Under the pieces are notes generated by a model. It did not search any database, was not told where the DNA came from, and saw nothing but the letters and a program-made list of their open reading frames with translations. Below are positions 8,348 through 17,037 of a stretch of DNA of 64,000 nt, in pieces (the stretch's first letter is position 1; each line of letters opens with the position of its first letter). The translations under genes were made by a program, and so were the position numbers. The DNA is from Hyphomicrobiales bacterium (GTDB taxonomy: Bacteria; Pseudomonadota; Alphaproteobacteria; Rhizobiales; Rhizobiaceae): positions 1-64,000 of the forward strand of contig UCLB01000027.1 in assembly GCA_900473205.1 (NCBI GenBank), written 5' to 3'.

Positions 8348-10009
8348 TCAAGTCGTGGATCTGTGCTTGCACCCGCTGAAGACATCGAGTGATGGATCAT
8401 AAGCAGTTGTGGATATATTCATCATGCCCAGAATGCTGTGGAAGAAGTTGTCGTGAGAGCGTCCGCCAGCTTCAGCTTCTTTCGAAAGGCAGGCGGCATC
8501 CAGCCCCATGGATTTGGCGAAATCGTCATCGAACCACACGAGGAAGGGAACGTGGGTCTGTTCTGCCGGTGCCAGAATATAGGGCGCTCCATGCAGGTAG
8601 ATGCCGTTTTCTCCAAGCGACTCGCCGTGGTCGGACGCATAGATCATGCCCGTCGCCAGCCTGTTCGAGCGCGCCTTCAGCTTGTCGATGACGCTTGCCA
8701 GAAAGTGGTCGGTGTAGAGAATGGTGTTGTCATAGGCGTTGACGATTTCGGTGTCCTTGCAGTTGGGCAGTTCCGCCGTCTGGCAATCCGGTGTGAATTT
8801 CCGGAATTCGTCCGTGTATCGCAGATGGTAGGTGGGGCCGTGGCTTCCCAGCTGGTGAAGAACGATGACGCTGTCCTTCGTCACGCCGTCGAGCCAGCTG
8901 TCCAGCCTGTCGAGGAAGATATCGTCGCGGCATTCGCCCGTCGGGCAGAATTTTGGATCGAGAGCAGCTGTCAGATCGAAATAGGGAATACGATCCGCGA
9001 CGTTCTTGCTGCCGGTATTGTTGTCCCACCAGCGGGCATCCACACCGGCATGAACGAGGACATCGAGCACGTTCTCATTGGAGAGCGCCTTGCTGTGGCT
9101 ATATTCCGAGCGGGTGAAGCGGGAGAACATGCAGGGAATGGAAATAGCCGTCGCCGTGCCACAGCTCACCGTGTTCGGGAAATAGGTGACGTTGCGCTTC
9201 TTTAGCTCCGGGTTCGTCTCGCGCGCATAGCCGTTCAGCGAAAAATTGACCGCACGCCCTGTCTCACCGGCCACGATGACCGTGATGCGCGGCTTGGTCA
9301 CGCCGCCCAGCGCTGGCATGACTTTGGCATCCTGGCCTGTCGGTGAAACGGTGAGCTTCGCTTCCTTATCGGCTTGCGCGAAATACTGGATTGTCGAATT
9401 GATCGGCGTGAAGGGGTTTAGGCTTTTGGCGATATCTTTGTGCTGGCGCACAGCCGTCGTGAAGGTCTTGGAGTTGGCGGCAGCGATAGCACCGACCACG
9501 GAGAGGCAGGCGAGAATGGCAATCGTGTTCCAAAAAAGCTTACTGAAGAACGGCCGGTGATCGATGCGGATGAAAAGTAGGATCGCGAGTGGAATGCCTG
9601 CGAAAAGGGCAAGATGCAGGGCAAAGCCCGGCGTCATCAGGTTGCCCGCTTCGGCCTGTGTCGTTTCGAACGCATTGCGGACCATGTCGCTGTCGATGAT
9701 CGCGCCGAAGCGGTCCATGAACCATGACGATACCGCTGATATGATGATCAGCACCGCGAAGATGGGCTTGGTGATGTATTTCGCGGAGAAGAAGATCAGA
9801 ACTGCCGAAAATGCGGCACTCATGCCGATGTAGAGCCCGTAGATCGCTACCGGATAGGCCGACAGATAGATGTGAACCTTGGCCCAGAACGTGTGGTTCG
9901 TGAAAAACAGCAGGTAGAGAGCGGTGACGAAACTCAGCGTCATGCTGCCCATTGTGGGTCGTTTGACATCGCTGCGTCCGCTTCTGCTTGCCTGGAAGGA
10001 TATTGCCAT
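8348..10009 (-). CDS. eptA: Phosphoethanolamine transferase (EptA/OpgE family)
   Basis: An inner-membrane enzyme that moves phosphoethanolamine from phosphatidylethanolamine onto lipid A or another envelope glycan. Five hydrophobic helices occupy residues 23-180, followed by a periplasmic sulfatase-fold domain from about 240. The nucleophile is Thr250 in VAGETGRAVNFSLNGY, the family signature; zinc ligands sit in YASDHGESLGENG, and HGAPY follows. Length 553 matches EptA. The ATG has AGGAA 8 bases upstream. It is the first gene of a run with a response regulator and kinase, as in pmrCAB-type operons, which supports a role in cationic peptide resistance. The exact acceptor (lipid A or glucan) is not provable here. 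Confidence 0.88.
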   Translation of the reverse strand: MAISFQASRSGRSDVKRPTMGSMTLSFVTALYLLFFTNHTFWAKVHIYLSAYPVAIYGLYIGMSAAFSAVLIFFSAKYITKPIFAVLIIISAVSSWFMDRFGAIIDSDMVRNAFETTQAEAGNLMTPGFALHLALFAGIPLAILLFIRIDHRPFFSKLFWNTIAILACLSVVGAIAAANSKTFTTAVRQHKDIAKSLNPFTPINSTIQYFAQADKEAKLTVSPTGQDAKVMPALGGVTKPRITVIVAGETGRAVNFSLNGYARETNPELKKRNVTYFPNTVSCGTATAISIPCMFSRFTRSEYSHSKALSNENVLDVLVHAGVDARWWDNNTGSKNVADRIPYFDLTAALDPKFCPTGECRDDIFLDRLDSWLDGVTKDSVIVLHQLGSHGPTYHLRYTDEFRKFTPDCQTAELPNCKDTEIVNAYDNTILYTDHFLASVIDKLKARSNRLATGMIYASDHGESLGENGIYLHGAPYILAPAEQTHVPFLVWFDDDFAKSMGLDAACLSKEAEAGGRSHDNFFHSILGMMNISTTAYDPSLDVFSGCKHRSTT

Positions 10010-10318
10010 AGTGTGGTTCCTGCTGTTCGAGCCATCCCATGCAAGGCGATATATTAGGACGTGGACGGCGATCCGGAACCGGGATGTGTCATCTAGCTGA
10101 CATGAAACTGAACGGTGCGTGTGAAAACACGCGCGGCGGCACTATGCCGGAATAATGGGCATGCTCAGGATTGTTAAAATCCACCCTTTAAAATGCATGG
10201 TTTTTCTTTGGGCTCATATCTGTACAGTTCACGCTTATGTGAAGATTAAGAGTGGAGCTTGCCCAATCGCGATTCTTCACCATGTCAGATCAATCCTTGA
10301 TCTGCCCTGTCCGCCGCT
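10010..10318. other. Intergenic region between divergent eptA-like gene and a small secreted-protein gene
   Basis: About 310 bases with no coding sequence. Two symmetric elements are visible: GCGTGT-GAAA-ACACGC at 10117-10132, a hairpin with a stable GNRA loop, and TTCAC-6-GTGAA at 10228-10243, operator-like. The stretch 10170-10255 is AT-rich and probably holds promoters for both directions. No regulator can be assigned. Confidence 0.5.
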
Positions 10319-10936
10319 ATGAATGGAATTCAGATGGCTCCGTTGGTTTTTTCAAAGACGCTGCTTTTGGTCGCTGTGCTATTTCCATTTGCGGCTTCCG
10401 CTTTTGATGAAATGCCGAGAAAAGATCAGGTCGCCCTTATGGCCGAGGCCAAAAAGGCGGAGATGGTGGGCGTTGCCCGCAAAACGAGAGAAGTCGATGC
10501 GCGTCCCGCGTCACCGGGTGAAATCGTCATAACCTTCATCAAGGGCCAAGGCGTGGAAACCCGCTCCAAGCCAGCGGAAGAGGGCGACTGGGTCGTGCGC
10601 AATCGTTGCGAGGAAACCGGCAACGAGGAAATTCTCGTCAAAGCGCGCAGTTTCAAGGACCGTTACGGCGAGCCTCTGTCTGAAGCCGACGCCACCGGCT
10701 ACCGCGCCTTCAAGCCAAAGGGCGCGAATATGAGCTATTTCATCGTGACAGACGAGATCGGCCCGTTCAACTTCAGAGCGCCGTGGGATGAGATGATGGT
10801 CGCATTACCGGGCGATGCCATCGTGCAGGTGCAGACCGATGAAAGCGATACCTATCGCGTCGCCCAAGCGGCCTTTCAATGCACCTACGAGATCGTCGAT
10901 CCTGCAAGAACCATTGTCGATGCTGCGCTGAGATAG
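10319..10936 (+). CDS. Hypothetical exported protein
   Basis: A 205-residue protein not recognised. It starts with a signal peptide (KTLLLVAVLFPFAASA, cut before FDEM), so the mature protein of about 175 residues should be periplasmic or outer-membrane associated. The rest is a mixed alpha/beta sequence with an isolated Cys in RNRCEETG and another in AAFQCTYE, which could form one disulfide. The start could be ATG 10319 or the in-frame ATG 10334; both leave the signal intact. It diverges from the eptA-like gene and ends one base before the convergent topoisomerase gene. Confidence 0.7.
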   Translation: MNGIQMAPLVFSKTLLLVAVLFPFAASAFDEMPRKDQVALMAEAKKAEMVGVARKTREVDARPASPGEIVITFIKGQGVETRSKPAEEGDWVVRNRCEETGNEEILVKARSFKDRYGEPLSEADATGYRAFKPKGANMSYFIVTDEIGPFNFRAPWDEMMVALPGDAIVQVQTDESDTYRVAQAAFQCTYEIVDPARTIVDAALR

Positions 10937-10937
10937 G

Positions 10938-11954
10938 TCAGGGCAGGAATTCCAGAAGCCTTCTCTCATCTGCGCGTAACCCAGCTATGGGCTTTATTTC
11001 GGCAGTCAAAATCTTGTTCAAACGCTTCACGGATTTCTCATCCGTTGCCAGTTCCAGCACAGCCGGGTGCACATAGCTTTTTCGGCAGATCGCCGGTGTA
11101 TTGGACAGTTCTTCAGCCGCTGCCATGCACATACCCTTGATCGTAGGGCGTTCCTCGCTGGCAAGTGCGCGTGATGCGTTGCCGAAAGCCGCAAGCGTGC
11201 CGCCCCAGGTGCGGAATGTTTTGGCAGATATGCCTTCGCCCGCGACCTGCGAGATATAGGCGTTGAGCGCGCTGGAATCGACGGGATGCACCAGACCGCT
11301 TTCGTCCTGCCAGACAAAGAGCTGTCTTCCCGGCAAGTCCGCAATGTTTTCGAGAATGCGTTGCAGACGTGGGTGTTTCAGCTTGCGGTTCACGCGCTGG
11401 CCGCCCTTGGCAGCGAAGCGCAGTTCGATGGTCTCTCCAAAGGAGACATGTTTCTTCAAAAGTGTGGTCGCGCCATAGGTGCCATTGGTCTCGAGATAGG
11501 CTTTGTTACCTACGCGCAAGTACGCCGCGTCGAGAAGGAGGACGAGTGCTGCGAGCGTTACGTCTTCGCTGTGCACCTGCTTGGAGATATCGGATGCCGC
11601 ACGTCTGCGGATCGCTGGCAGTGCTTCACCGAATGTTTTGAGCTGGTAGAATTTGGTTTCGCCACGCAGCAGGTGCCATTCCGGGTGGTAGCGATACTGT
11701 TTACGCCCCCGCGCATCGTAACCCGTAGCTTGAAGATGGCCGGTGGGGTCGATGCAGATCCAGACCTTTTCATAGGCTGGCGGTACGCCTAGAGATTTGA
11801 GGCGGGTGATTTCGATTTTGTCGGAAAGAAGGGTGCCGTCCGGCAGCCGGTAGGAAAAGCCCTTGCCGCGTCTTTCGCGTGAAATCCCAGGCTCCTGATC
11901 GCTGACATAGGTCAGACCGACTTTTTTCAGGAGGCGAATTGGAAGCTGGTTCAT
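10938..11954 (-). CDS. DNA topoisomerase IB (poxvirus type)
   Basis: A 338-residue type IB topoisomerase, the short poxvirus-like form common in rhizobia and pseudomonads. It nicks one strand through a 3'-phosphotyrosine and relaxes supercoils without ATP. Catalytic features: Arg147 in AYLRVGNKAYLE, the NGTYGATTLLKKHV block, FRTWGGTLAAF with the second Arg and nearby residues, and active Tyr294 in RKSYVHP. The start at 11954 is preferred over an upstream in-frame codon at 12056 because homologous sequence begins after MNQLPIR and a GAGGAG lies upstream. It is not in an operon with related genes. Confidence 0.92.
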   Translation of the reverse strand: MNQLPIRLLKKVGLTYVSDQEPGISRERRGKGFSYRLPDGTLLSDKIEITRLKSLGVPPAYEKVWICIDPTGHLQATGYDARGRKQYRYHPEWHLLRGETKFYQLKTFGEALPAIRRRAASDISKQVHSEDVTLAALVLLLDAAYLRVGNKAYLETNGTYGATTLLKKHVSFGETIELRFAAKGGQRVNRKLKHPRLQRILENIADLPGRQLFVWQDESGLVHPVDSSALNAYISQVAGEGISAKTFRTWGGTLAAFGNASRALASEERPTIKGMCMAAAEELSNTPAICRKSYVHPAVLELATDEKSVKRLNKILTAEIKPIAGLRADERRLLEFLP

Positions 11955-12028
11955 TGCAGTTGTCTGCTCCTCATCATTGTGAGGAATAATGCGCCCGACC
12001 TCTGTCTGTTCCAGAAACAGTCGGGGAG

Positions 12029-12056
12029 TTGGGGGCGGCAAGCGCGCCGCCCCCAA
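12029..12056 (-). terminator. Strong GC hairpin after the sugar dehydrogenase gene
   Basis: A perfect 11-base inverted repeat, TTGGGGGCGGC with GCCGCCCCCAA, around a 6-base loop, starting 10 bases past the stop of the minus-strand dehydrogenase. There is no U run, so it may act as a transcript-end stabiliser or a Rho-assisted stop. Confidence 0.55.
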
Positions 12057-12065
12057 TGTGGAGCA

Positions 12066-13295
12066 TCATGCTCCGGGGGTGAGCTTGAGAATCTGCGACT
12101 TTCCGCCGCCGCGCTCTTCAGTCACGGCAAAGATCGATCCGTCGCTGCCGACTTTCACGTCGCGAATGCGGGCTTCGAGCGGCAGGCGGCCCTCGGAGAC
12201 GACCTTGTCGTTTTCGACTTTCAGCACCACGATGCCTTGACTGACGAGGCCGCCGATGATGAGCGAGCCTTTCCATTCCGGAATGGCATCGGAATCATAA
12301 TAGACCATGCCGGAGGGGCCGATGACCGGGTCCCAATAATATACCGGCTGTTCCATGCCCTCTTTCGCCGTCAGGCCTTCGCCGACCTCACCGCCGCTAT
12401 ATTCAATGCCGTAAGTAATGACCGGCCAGCCATAATTGAGTCCGGCCTTTGGCAGGTTCAACTCATCGCCACCCTTGGGGCCATGCTCGACCGTCCACAG
12501 CCGCCCGTCGCCATCGATGGTCGCGGACTGGATGTTGCGGTGACCATAGCTCCAGATTTCAGGCAGAGCATTGTCTTTGCCGATGAAGGGGTTTCCTTCA
12601 AAGGGCTTGCCTTCAGTATCGATGCGGAAGACTTTTCCAAGGCCGCTCGAAACATCCTGAGACTGGACGCGTGGCTCAGCGTCGGAGCGCTCGCCCACTG
12701 TCACGTAGAGTTCGTTGTTGGGGCCGAAGGCGAGGCGGGAACCGAAATGCTTGTCGCCATCATAGGTCGGCATCTGGCGGAAGATGACCTTGGTATCTTC
12801 CAGAACGGCCTTGCCATCGGCTTCCACCAGCTTCGCAGAAGCAACGGACGTGCCGTTGCCGCCATCGCGCGGCTCGGAGAAGGAGAAGTAAATCATCTTG
12901 GAGGTATCGAAGTCAGGCGCCAGTGCAACGTCGAGCAAACCGCCCTGTCCTGACGAGGCGACTTCAGGCACGCCTTCCAGCGCGTGGCCTGGCTTGCCAT
13001 CGGCTACGATGTGCATGGCACCTTCTTTTGCAGCGACCAGCATGCGGCCATCGGGGAGGATTTCCATCGACCAGAGATGCGGCAGATCATCTGCAACGAC
13101 GGTCTTTTGAAGCGATGGCATCTTTTCCGGCTGTGCGGCGCGTGTCTGGCCTTCGAATGCCGGTTTCTGATCAGGCGCATTGGCCTGTTTCGTTTCGGCA
13201 GGGCCGGTGGATTGCGCGTGGGCAAGCGGGGCGAGTGGTGCAAGAAGGCACATCGAAAGAACGGTTGTCGTCAGCAGGTGATGAGTGCGTGGCAT
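12066..13295 (-). CDS. Periplasmic PQQ-type aldose sugar dehydrogenase (YliI/Asd-like)
   Basis: A 409-residue exported beta-propeller protein of the glucose/sorbosone dehydrogenase family, which oxidises aldose sugars in the periplasm with PQQ as cofactor. The N-terminus is a signal peptide (MPRTHHLLTTTVLSMCLLAP...AHAQ). Family blocks seen are HLWSMEILPDGRMLVAAKEG, GGLLDVALAPDF, SYGHRNIQ and VEHGPKGGDELN, the last near the catalytic and PQQ-binding region. The ATG at 13295 follows GGGAG and gives the proper signal; an in-frame codon at 13334 is less likely. Whether the cell makes PQQ cannot be seen. A calcium-binding segment is likely but not assigned. Confidence 0.88.
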   Translation of the reverse strand: MPRTHHLLTTTVLSMCLLAPLAPLAHAQSTGPAETKQANAPDQKPAFEGQTRAAQPEKMPSLQKTVVADDLPHLWSMEILPDGRMLVAAKEGAMHIVADGKPGHALEGVPEVASSGQGGLLDVALAPDFDTSKMIYFSFSEPRDGGNGTSVASAKLVEADGKAVLEDTKVIFRQMPTYDGDKHFGSRLAFGPNNELYVTVGERSDAEPRVQSQDVSSGLGKVFRIDTEGKPFEGNPFIGKDNALPEIWSYGHRNIQSATIDGDGRLWTVEHGPKGGDELNLPKAGLNYGWPVITYGIEYSGGEVGEGLTAKEGMEQPVYYWDPVIGPSGMVYYDSDAIPEWKGSLIIGGLVSQGIVVLKVENDKVVSEGRLPLEARIRDVKVGSDGSIFAVTEERGGGKSQILKLTPGA

Positions 13296-13486
13296 AGGTC
13301 TCCCTTCCGTGGATTGGTTGCGGACGGCAAACATGTAAGGGCAGCTTTCGTTTCATCCAGCGATTTCAAAAAAACTTGATACGGGCGTGTATTCCGCCGC
13401 TCTCTTATATTTCATGGTCGAAAAATAGTGAGGAACCTTCGGCTTCTTAGTGAGTTTTGCTGTGTCGCAAATCGCAGGAGGGTGCC

Positions 13487-13672
13487 ATGCAAATCATAGA
13501 CAATAGGGAAATCGAAGCGACAGAAATCAAGCCTATCCTGAGCGTCGTAGAATTCTGCCGTCGCTACAGACTGGATGAGGCTGAGGAAACACGGTTGCGC
13601 ACGCTGTTTGGAGATTTCGCGTCGCGCCATGAACTGTTGATGAACGCACAACGGAAAGCCACTTTCCGCTAA
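13487..13672 (+). CDS. Small conserved-looking protein, unknown function
   Basis: A 61-residue protein (MQIIDNREIEATEIKP...) with a very good AGGAGG site 5 bases before the ATG. It is charged, predicted helical and has no signal or membrane segment. The segment VEFCRRYRLDEAEETRLRTLF looks like a short helical bundle and is reminiscent of small rhizobial cytosolic proteins, but I do not recognise a family. It stands alone between the divergent sugar dehydrogenase gene and the convergent rsmJ gene. Confidence 0.65.
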   Translation: MQIIDNREIEATEIKPILSVVEFCRRYRLDEAEETRLRTLFGDFASRHELLMNAQRKATFR

Positions 13673-13692
13673 TTGGCGCTTTAGGCAGTCGT

Positions 13693-14310
13693 TTAGTTCA
13701 AGATCATGAAGACATCATAGCGGGTACTTTTACCCAGAAGCTGATGGGATGGTTTGCGGATGCCGGGCATGGGCTCGGCACGCAACGGCCACTTCAGCAC
13801 GACGCGCTTGGTGGCATGCGCCAGCGCGACTTTCATAAGCTCCGTCTGGTCGGGGTCTGACCCTACCAACTCCCGCAAAACCCGCATTTCCTTTTTGACC
13901 AGGGCCGTATTACCGCGCGGCGGATGCATGGGGTCGATCAAAACTACTTCAGGTGACAGCGTCGGGATCAGTTCACGGGAATCACCACGCAGCAATGTCA
14001 TCCTCGAAACGATTTCCTCATAGACACCGCCTTCCTCTTTGGCGCGCGCAATGGCATCCGATATCATGGCGTGCATCTCGGGTGATCGCTCGATCAGCGT
14101 GACCTCAGAGCCCAGTGATGCCAGCAGAAACGAGTCCCGCCCGAGGCCAGCCGTCGCATCAACAATCCGTGGTGTCTTGCCATTTTTCAGCCCGGCAGCT
14201 TTTGCCAGCGCCTGACCGCGTCCTTCGCCGGAGCGCAATCTGTGGCCAACGGCACCGCCCACAAAATCCACGATAAAGCTTCCGTCGCGATCTTCGTCCG
14301 TCATCGTCAT
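13693..14310 (-). CDS. rsmJ: 16S rRNA (guanine1516-N2)-methyltransferase RsmJ
   Basis: A 205-residue SAM-dependent methyltransferase. The SAM-binding motif I is VDATAGLGRDSFLLASLG, followed by an acidic residue at the end of strand 2 (LIERSPEM). The catalytic motif is LIDPMHPPR, the DPMxPxR form specific to RsmJ, which methylates guanine 1516 of 16S rRNA. The C-terminal LKWPLRAEP and SHQLLGKSTRYDVF also match the family. The start is near or overlapping the upstream pseudouridine synthase stop at 14312 (one base between), so the two RNA-modification genes are probably cotranscribed. Confidence 0.9.
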   Translation of the reverse strand: MTMTDEDRDGSFIVDFVGGAVGHRLRSGEGRGQALAKAAGLKNGKTPRIVDATAGLGRDSFLLASLGSEVTLIERSPEMHAMISDAIARAKEEGGVYEEIVSRMTLLRGDSRELIPTLSPEVVLIDPMHPPRGNTALVKKEMRVLRELVGSDPDQTELMKVALAHATKRVVLKWPLRAEPMPGIRKPSHQLLGKSTRYDVFMILN

Positions 14311-14311
14311 C

Positions 14312-14980
14312 TCAAAAAGGGCAGGGAGTCGTGAATGTCATATCGCGACCATCCGGGTGGCGAAAGCGTAGTTCTTCGGCATGCAGCAACAGGCGGTCGG
14401 AAGCGGCAAGGGCTTCGCCATCCGCGTAGAATTCGTCTCCGAGGATCGGGTGGCCAAGGGCTTTCATGTGCACCCGCAACTGATGGGTTCTGCCCGTCAA
14501 AGGGTGAAGCCGCAACCGTGTGGCGGGAAGCGGCAGGCGTTCCAGAACATGCCAGTCGGTCTGCGCGGATTTCCCACCCTCGTGATCGACACGATGGCGT
14601 GGCTTATTGTCCGGATCGATGGCAAGCGGCAGGTCGATATGGCCGTCATCGTCAGCAACGGTACCCCAGACAACAGCAATATAAGACTTCTCCGTCGTGC
14701 GGTTTTCGAACTGTGATGCGATGGCGGCGTGGGCCTTGCGGTTCAGGGACATCAGCACGATGCCGGACGTATCCTTATCCAGTCTGTTGATCATCAATGC
14801 TTTGGGAAACTGTTTCTGCACCCGGCTCGCCAGACTATCCGCCAAGACCGGATCACGACCGGGGACAGACAGCAGCCCACTTGGCTTGTCGAGCGCGATG
14901 AGATCCTCGTCGCGATAGATGATCGAAACGTAGGGCTCCATCGGGGGATTATAAACCGGGTTGGCAAGCTCAGATGTCAT
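14312..14980 (-). CDS. rluA: RluA-family pseudouridine synthase
   Basis: A 222-residue synthase that isomerises uridine in 23S rRNA and possibly tRNA. The catalytic Asp is in NRLDKDTSGIVLM, the RluA motif HRLDxxTSG with Asn in place of His. Other family blocks: LIALDKPSGLLSVPGR, LRLHPLTGRTHQLRVHM, LGHPILGDEFYA and LLLHAEELRF. There is no S4 domain, which agrees with the short RluA type (dual-specificity for 23S U746 and tRNA U32) rather than RluC or RluD. An in-frame ATG at 14941 is an alternative start. It is followed at once by rsmJ. Confidence 0.87.
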   Translation of the reverse strand: MTSELANPVYNPPMEPYVSIIYRDEDLIALDKPSGLLSVPGRDPVLADSLASRVQKQFPKALMINRLDKDTSGIVLMSLNRKAHAAIASQFENRTTEKSYIAVVWGTVADDDGHIDLPLAIDPDNKPRHRVDHEGGKSAQTDWHVLERLPLPATRLRLHPLTGRTHQLRVHMKALGHPILGDEFYADGEALAASDRLLLHAEELRFRHPDGRDMTFTTPCPF

Positions 14981-15023
14981 GCTGCCTCATAGCATGAAAT
15001 TAAGCGAAGGCTAGGTGCATTGC

Positions 15024-15614
15024 TTAGCGATCCGGCAGGGGAACCGTCACGCGTCCGCTGGTCAGGTCCATCACCATCTTTGCTACCTCATCTGTCGAGG
15101 ACAGAGGTACAGACAGGTTTAGCCGTGCACCATCAGCGGTGAAGGTTTCGGATGTGATCGTCAGGTTTGGCACGGCGACCAGACGCGATTTCACCAGCGC
15201 CAGATCGGAAAATCCGCACTCGATTTCCGTCGCAAGGGTGGGAATGACGGGCGTCTTCTCACCGCTTCTCAGACAGGTCGCAGCTGTGCCGCCATAGGCG
15301 CGCATCAGCCCGCCGCTGCCTAGAAGAATGCCACCGAACCAGCGGATGACCAGCACCACGACGGCATCGAGGGATTGTCCGTCTATGGCTTGCAGAATGG
15401 GTTTACCCGCCGTGCCGGATGGTTCGCCATCGTCGTTGAAGCGATAGACTTGTCCCATCCTCCATGCCCAGCAATTATGTGTGGCGGTGGGGTCGGACTG
15501 CTCTTCGATGAAACGTTTAGCCGCGTCCTCATCCGCAATGGGGCTGGCCAATGCGATGAACCGGCTTTTCTTGATCTCTTGCGAAAATGTTTCAGGGCGA
15601 TTGAGTGTGAACAT
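15024..15614 (-). CDS. YigZ/IMPACT family protein
   Basis: A 196-residue protein of the YigZ family. The UPF0029 N-terminal domain carries the signature SRFIALASPI, HNCWAWRMG, FNDDGEPSGTAGKPIL and RWFGGILLGSGGLMRAYGG; a shorter C-terminal ferredoxin-like domain (DUF1949 type) follows. The biochemical role is not settled: relatives bind nucleic acid or ribosome-associated factors such as GCN1 in eukaryotes. The ATG lies just across from the divergent flavoprotein gene. Confidence 0.88.
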   Translation of the reverse strand: MFTLNRPETFSQEIKKSRFIALASPIADEDAAKRFIEEQSDPTATHNCWAWRMGQVYRFNDDGEPSGTAGKPILQAIDGQSLDAVVVLVIRWFGGILLGSGGLMRAYGGTAATCLRSGEKTPVIPTLATEIECGFSDLALVKSRLVAVPNLTITSETFTADGARLNLSVPLSSTDEVAKMVMDLTSGRVTVPLPDR

Positions 15615-15696
15615 GTCTCGTCAATAGCGCATGTACCGCGACGGGCAAATCGTTATAAGGCGGGTAAAGAGCAACCATGTTGGAAAAATTCGGGCG

Positions 15697-16899
15697 ATGC
15701 ACGGCAGGCAGGTGACGATCATTGGTGGCGGACCGGCTGGGCTGATGGCGGCAGACGTGCTGTCTGCGGCGGGCATTGCCGTGACGGTATTTGAAGCCAT
15801 GCCGACCGTTGCTCGTAAATTCCTCATGGCGGGCAAATCGGGACTGAACATCACCCATTCCGAAGACTATGGCGATTTCGTCGGACGGTTCGGCGTGGCA
15901 CAGGACAGACTTCAAACTGCGCTCGATGCGTTTACCCCCAACATGCTGCGCGAGTGGGCGCTTTCGCTCGGGCAGGAAACCTTCGTCGGGACCTCCGGCA
16001 GAGTGTTTCCCGTTGCCATGAAGGCATCACCGCTTTTGCGCGCGTGGTTATCGAGGCTGGAAAGCCAGGGGGTGGAGATCAAGACCCGCCATCGTTGGGT
16101 GGGTTTTGAAGATGATAGGCTTGTCTTCGAGACCCCAGCCGGAGAGATCACGGTCAAAAGTGATGCCGGGCTCATCGCGCTTGGTGGGGCCAGTTGGCCA
16201 AAGCTGGGTTCCAATGCTGCCTGGGTTCCTTGGCTTCGCGAGAAAGGTGTCGCCATCAATGATTTCCAGCCCGCCAATTGCGGCTTCGACGTGGATTGGA
16301 GCGATTACTTTCGTGAGCGGTTTGCTGGCACGCCGGTCAAGTCCGTCGCAGTGAGTTCTGATGCGGGACGTTTTGAGGGCGAGTTCGTGATTACGCGGCA
16401 CGGTGTTGAGGGCAGTCTGGTTTATGCCCATGCTGCAGCTTTGCGTGATGCGGATAAGCCTTCGCTGATCGTTGATCTGGCACCCGGTCGCACCGAAAGC
16501 CGTCTGGCAAACGATCTGGAACGCCACCCACGGAAGGACAGCTTTTCCAACAGATTGCGAAAGGCGGCGGGGCTTTCGCCGGTCAAAATCGCACTGTTGC
16601 GAGAGTGCAGGCCTGATATCGCGACGCTTTCCTCCACAGAGGTCGCATCCCTGATAAAAGCACTGCCGATTGCGCTCACATCGCCACGGCCCATCGCAGA
16701 GGCGATTTCAAGTGCGGGTGGAATCGACTGGCGCGAGATTGATGCAAATTACATGCTCAGACCGCTGCCGGGAATCTTTGCGGCGGGTGAAATGCTGGAC
16801 TGGGAAGCGCCGACAGGCGGTTATCTTTTAACCGCTTGTTTTGCGACAGGAAAAGCGGCTGCCGAAGGCGTTATCTCTTGGCTGAAACACGAGGGCTAA
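15697..16899 (+). CDS. BaiN-like (HI0933 family) NAD(P)/FAD flavoprotein
   Basis: A 400-residue flavoprotein of the TIGR03862/HI0933 class. The N-terminal FAD site is VTIIGGGPAGLMAADVL, followed by VFEAMPTVARKFLMAGKSGLNITHSE, the family-specific second block. The C-terminus has PLPGIFAAGEMLDWEAPTGGYLLTAC, the usual AGE(M/V)LD..PTGGY block that closes the FAD site. Function in vivo is unproved for most members; BaiN in gut bacteria reduces bile-acid intermediates. I take ATG 15697 as start (the motif begins five residues in); an in-frame start at 15631 would overlap the divergent yigZ-like promoter. Confidence 0.85.
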   Translation: MHGRQVTIIGGGPAGLMAADVLSAAGIAVTVFEAMPTVARKFLMAGKSGLNITHSEDYGDFVGRFGVAQDRLQTALDAFTPNMLREWALSLGQETFVGTSGRVFPVAMKASPLLRAWLSRLESQGVEIKTRHRWVGFEDDRLVFETPAGEITVKSDAGLIALGGASWPKLGSNAAWVPWLREKGVAINDFQPANCGFDVDWSDYFRERFAGTPVKSVAVSSDAGRFEGEFVITRHGVEGSLVYAHAAALRDADKPSLIVDLAPGRTESRLANDLERHPRKDSFSNRLRKAAGLSPVKIALLRECRPDIATLSSTEVASLIKALPIALTSPRPIAEAISSAGGIDWREIDANYMLRPLPGIFAAGEMLDWEAPTGGYLLTACFATGKAAAEGVISWLKHEG

Positions 16900-17037
16900 C
16901 TATATCGTGCAAGCGCTATTGCGTCTGCGCCAAAAAAAAGCTTGATAAGTTTCTTCGAATAAATTGGTGAGGCCCGTCGGAATATCTGACTGCGGCTATG
17001 GGTGGATAAGAGCCGTTGCTCTTGTTGGTGATGTTTG

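Noticed and set aside
10938-12056. Full-length topoisomerase start at 12056
   Set aside because: The first 34 codons are Pro/Leu-rich and not family-like; ATG 11954 fits the homologous start.
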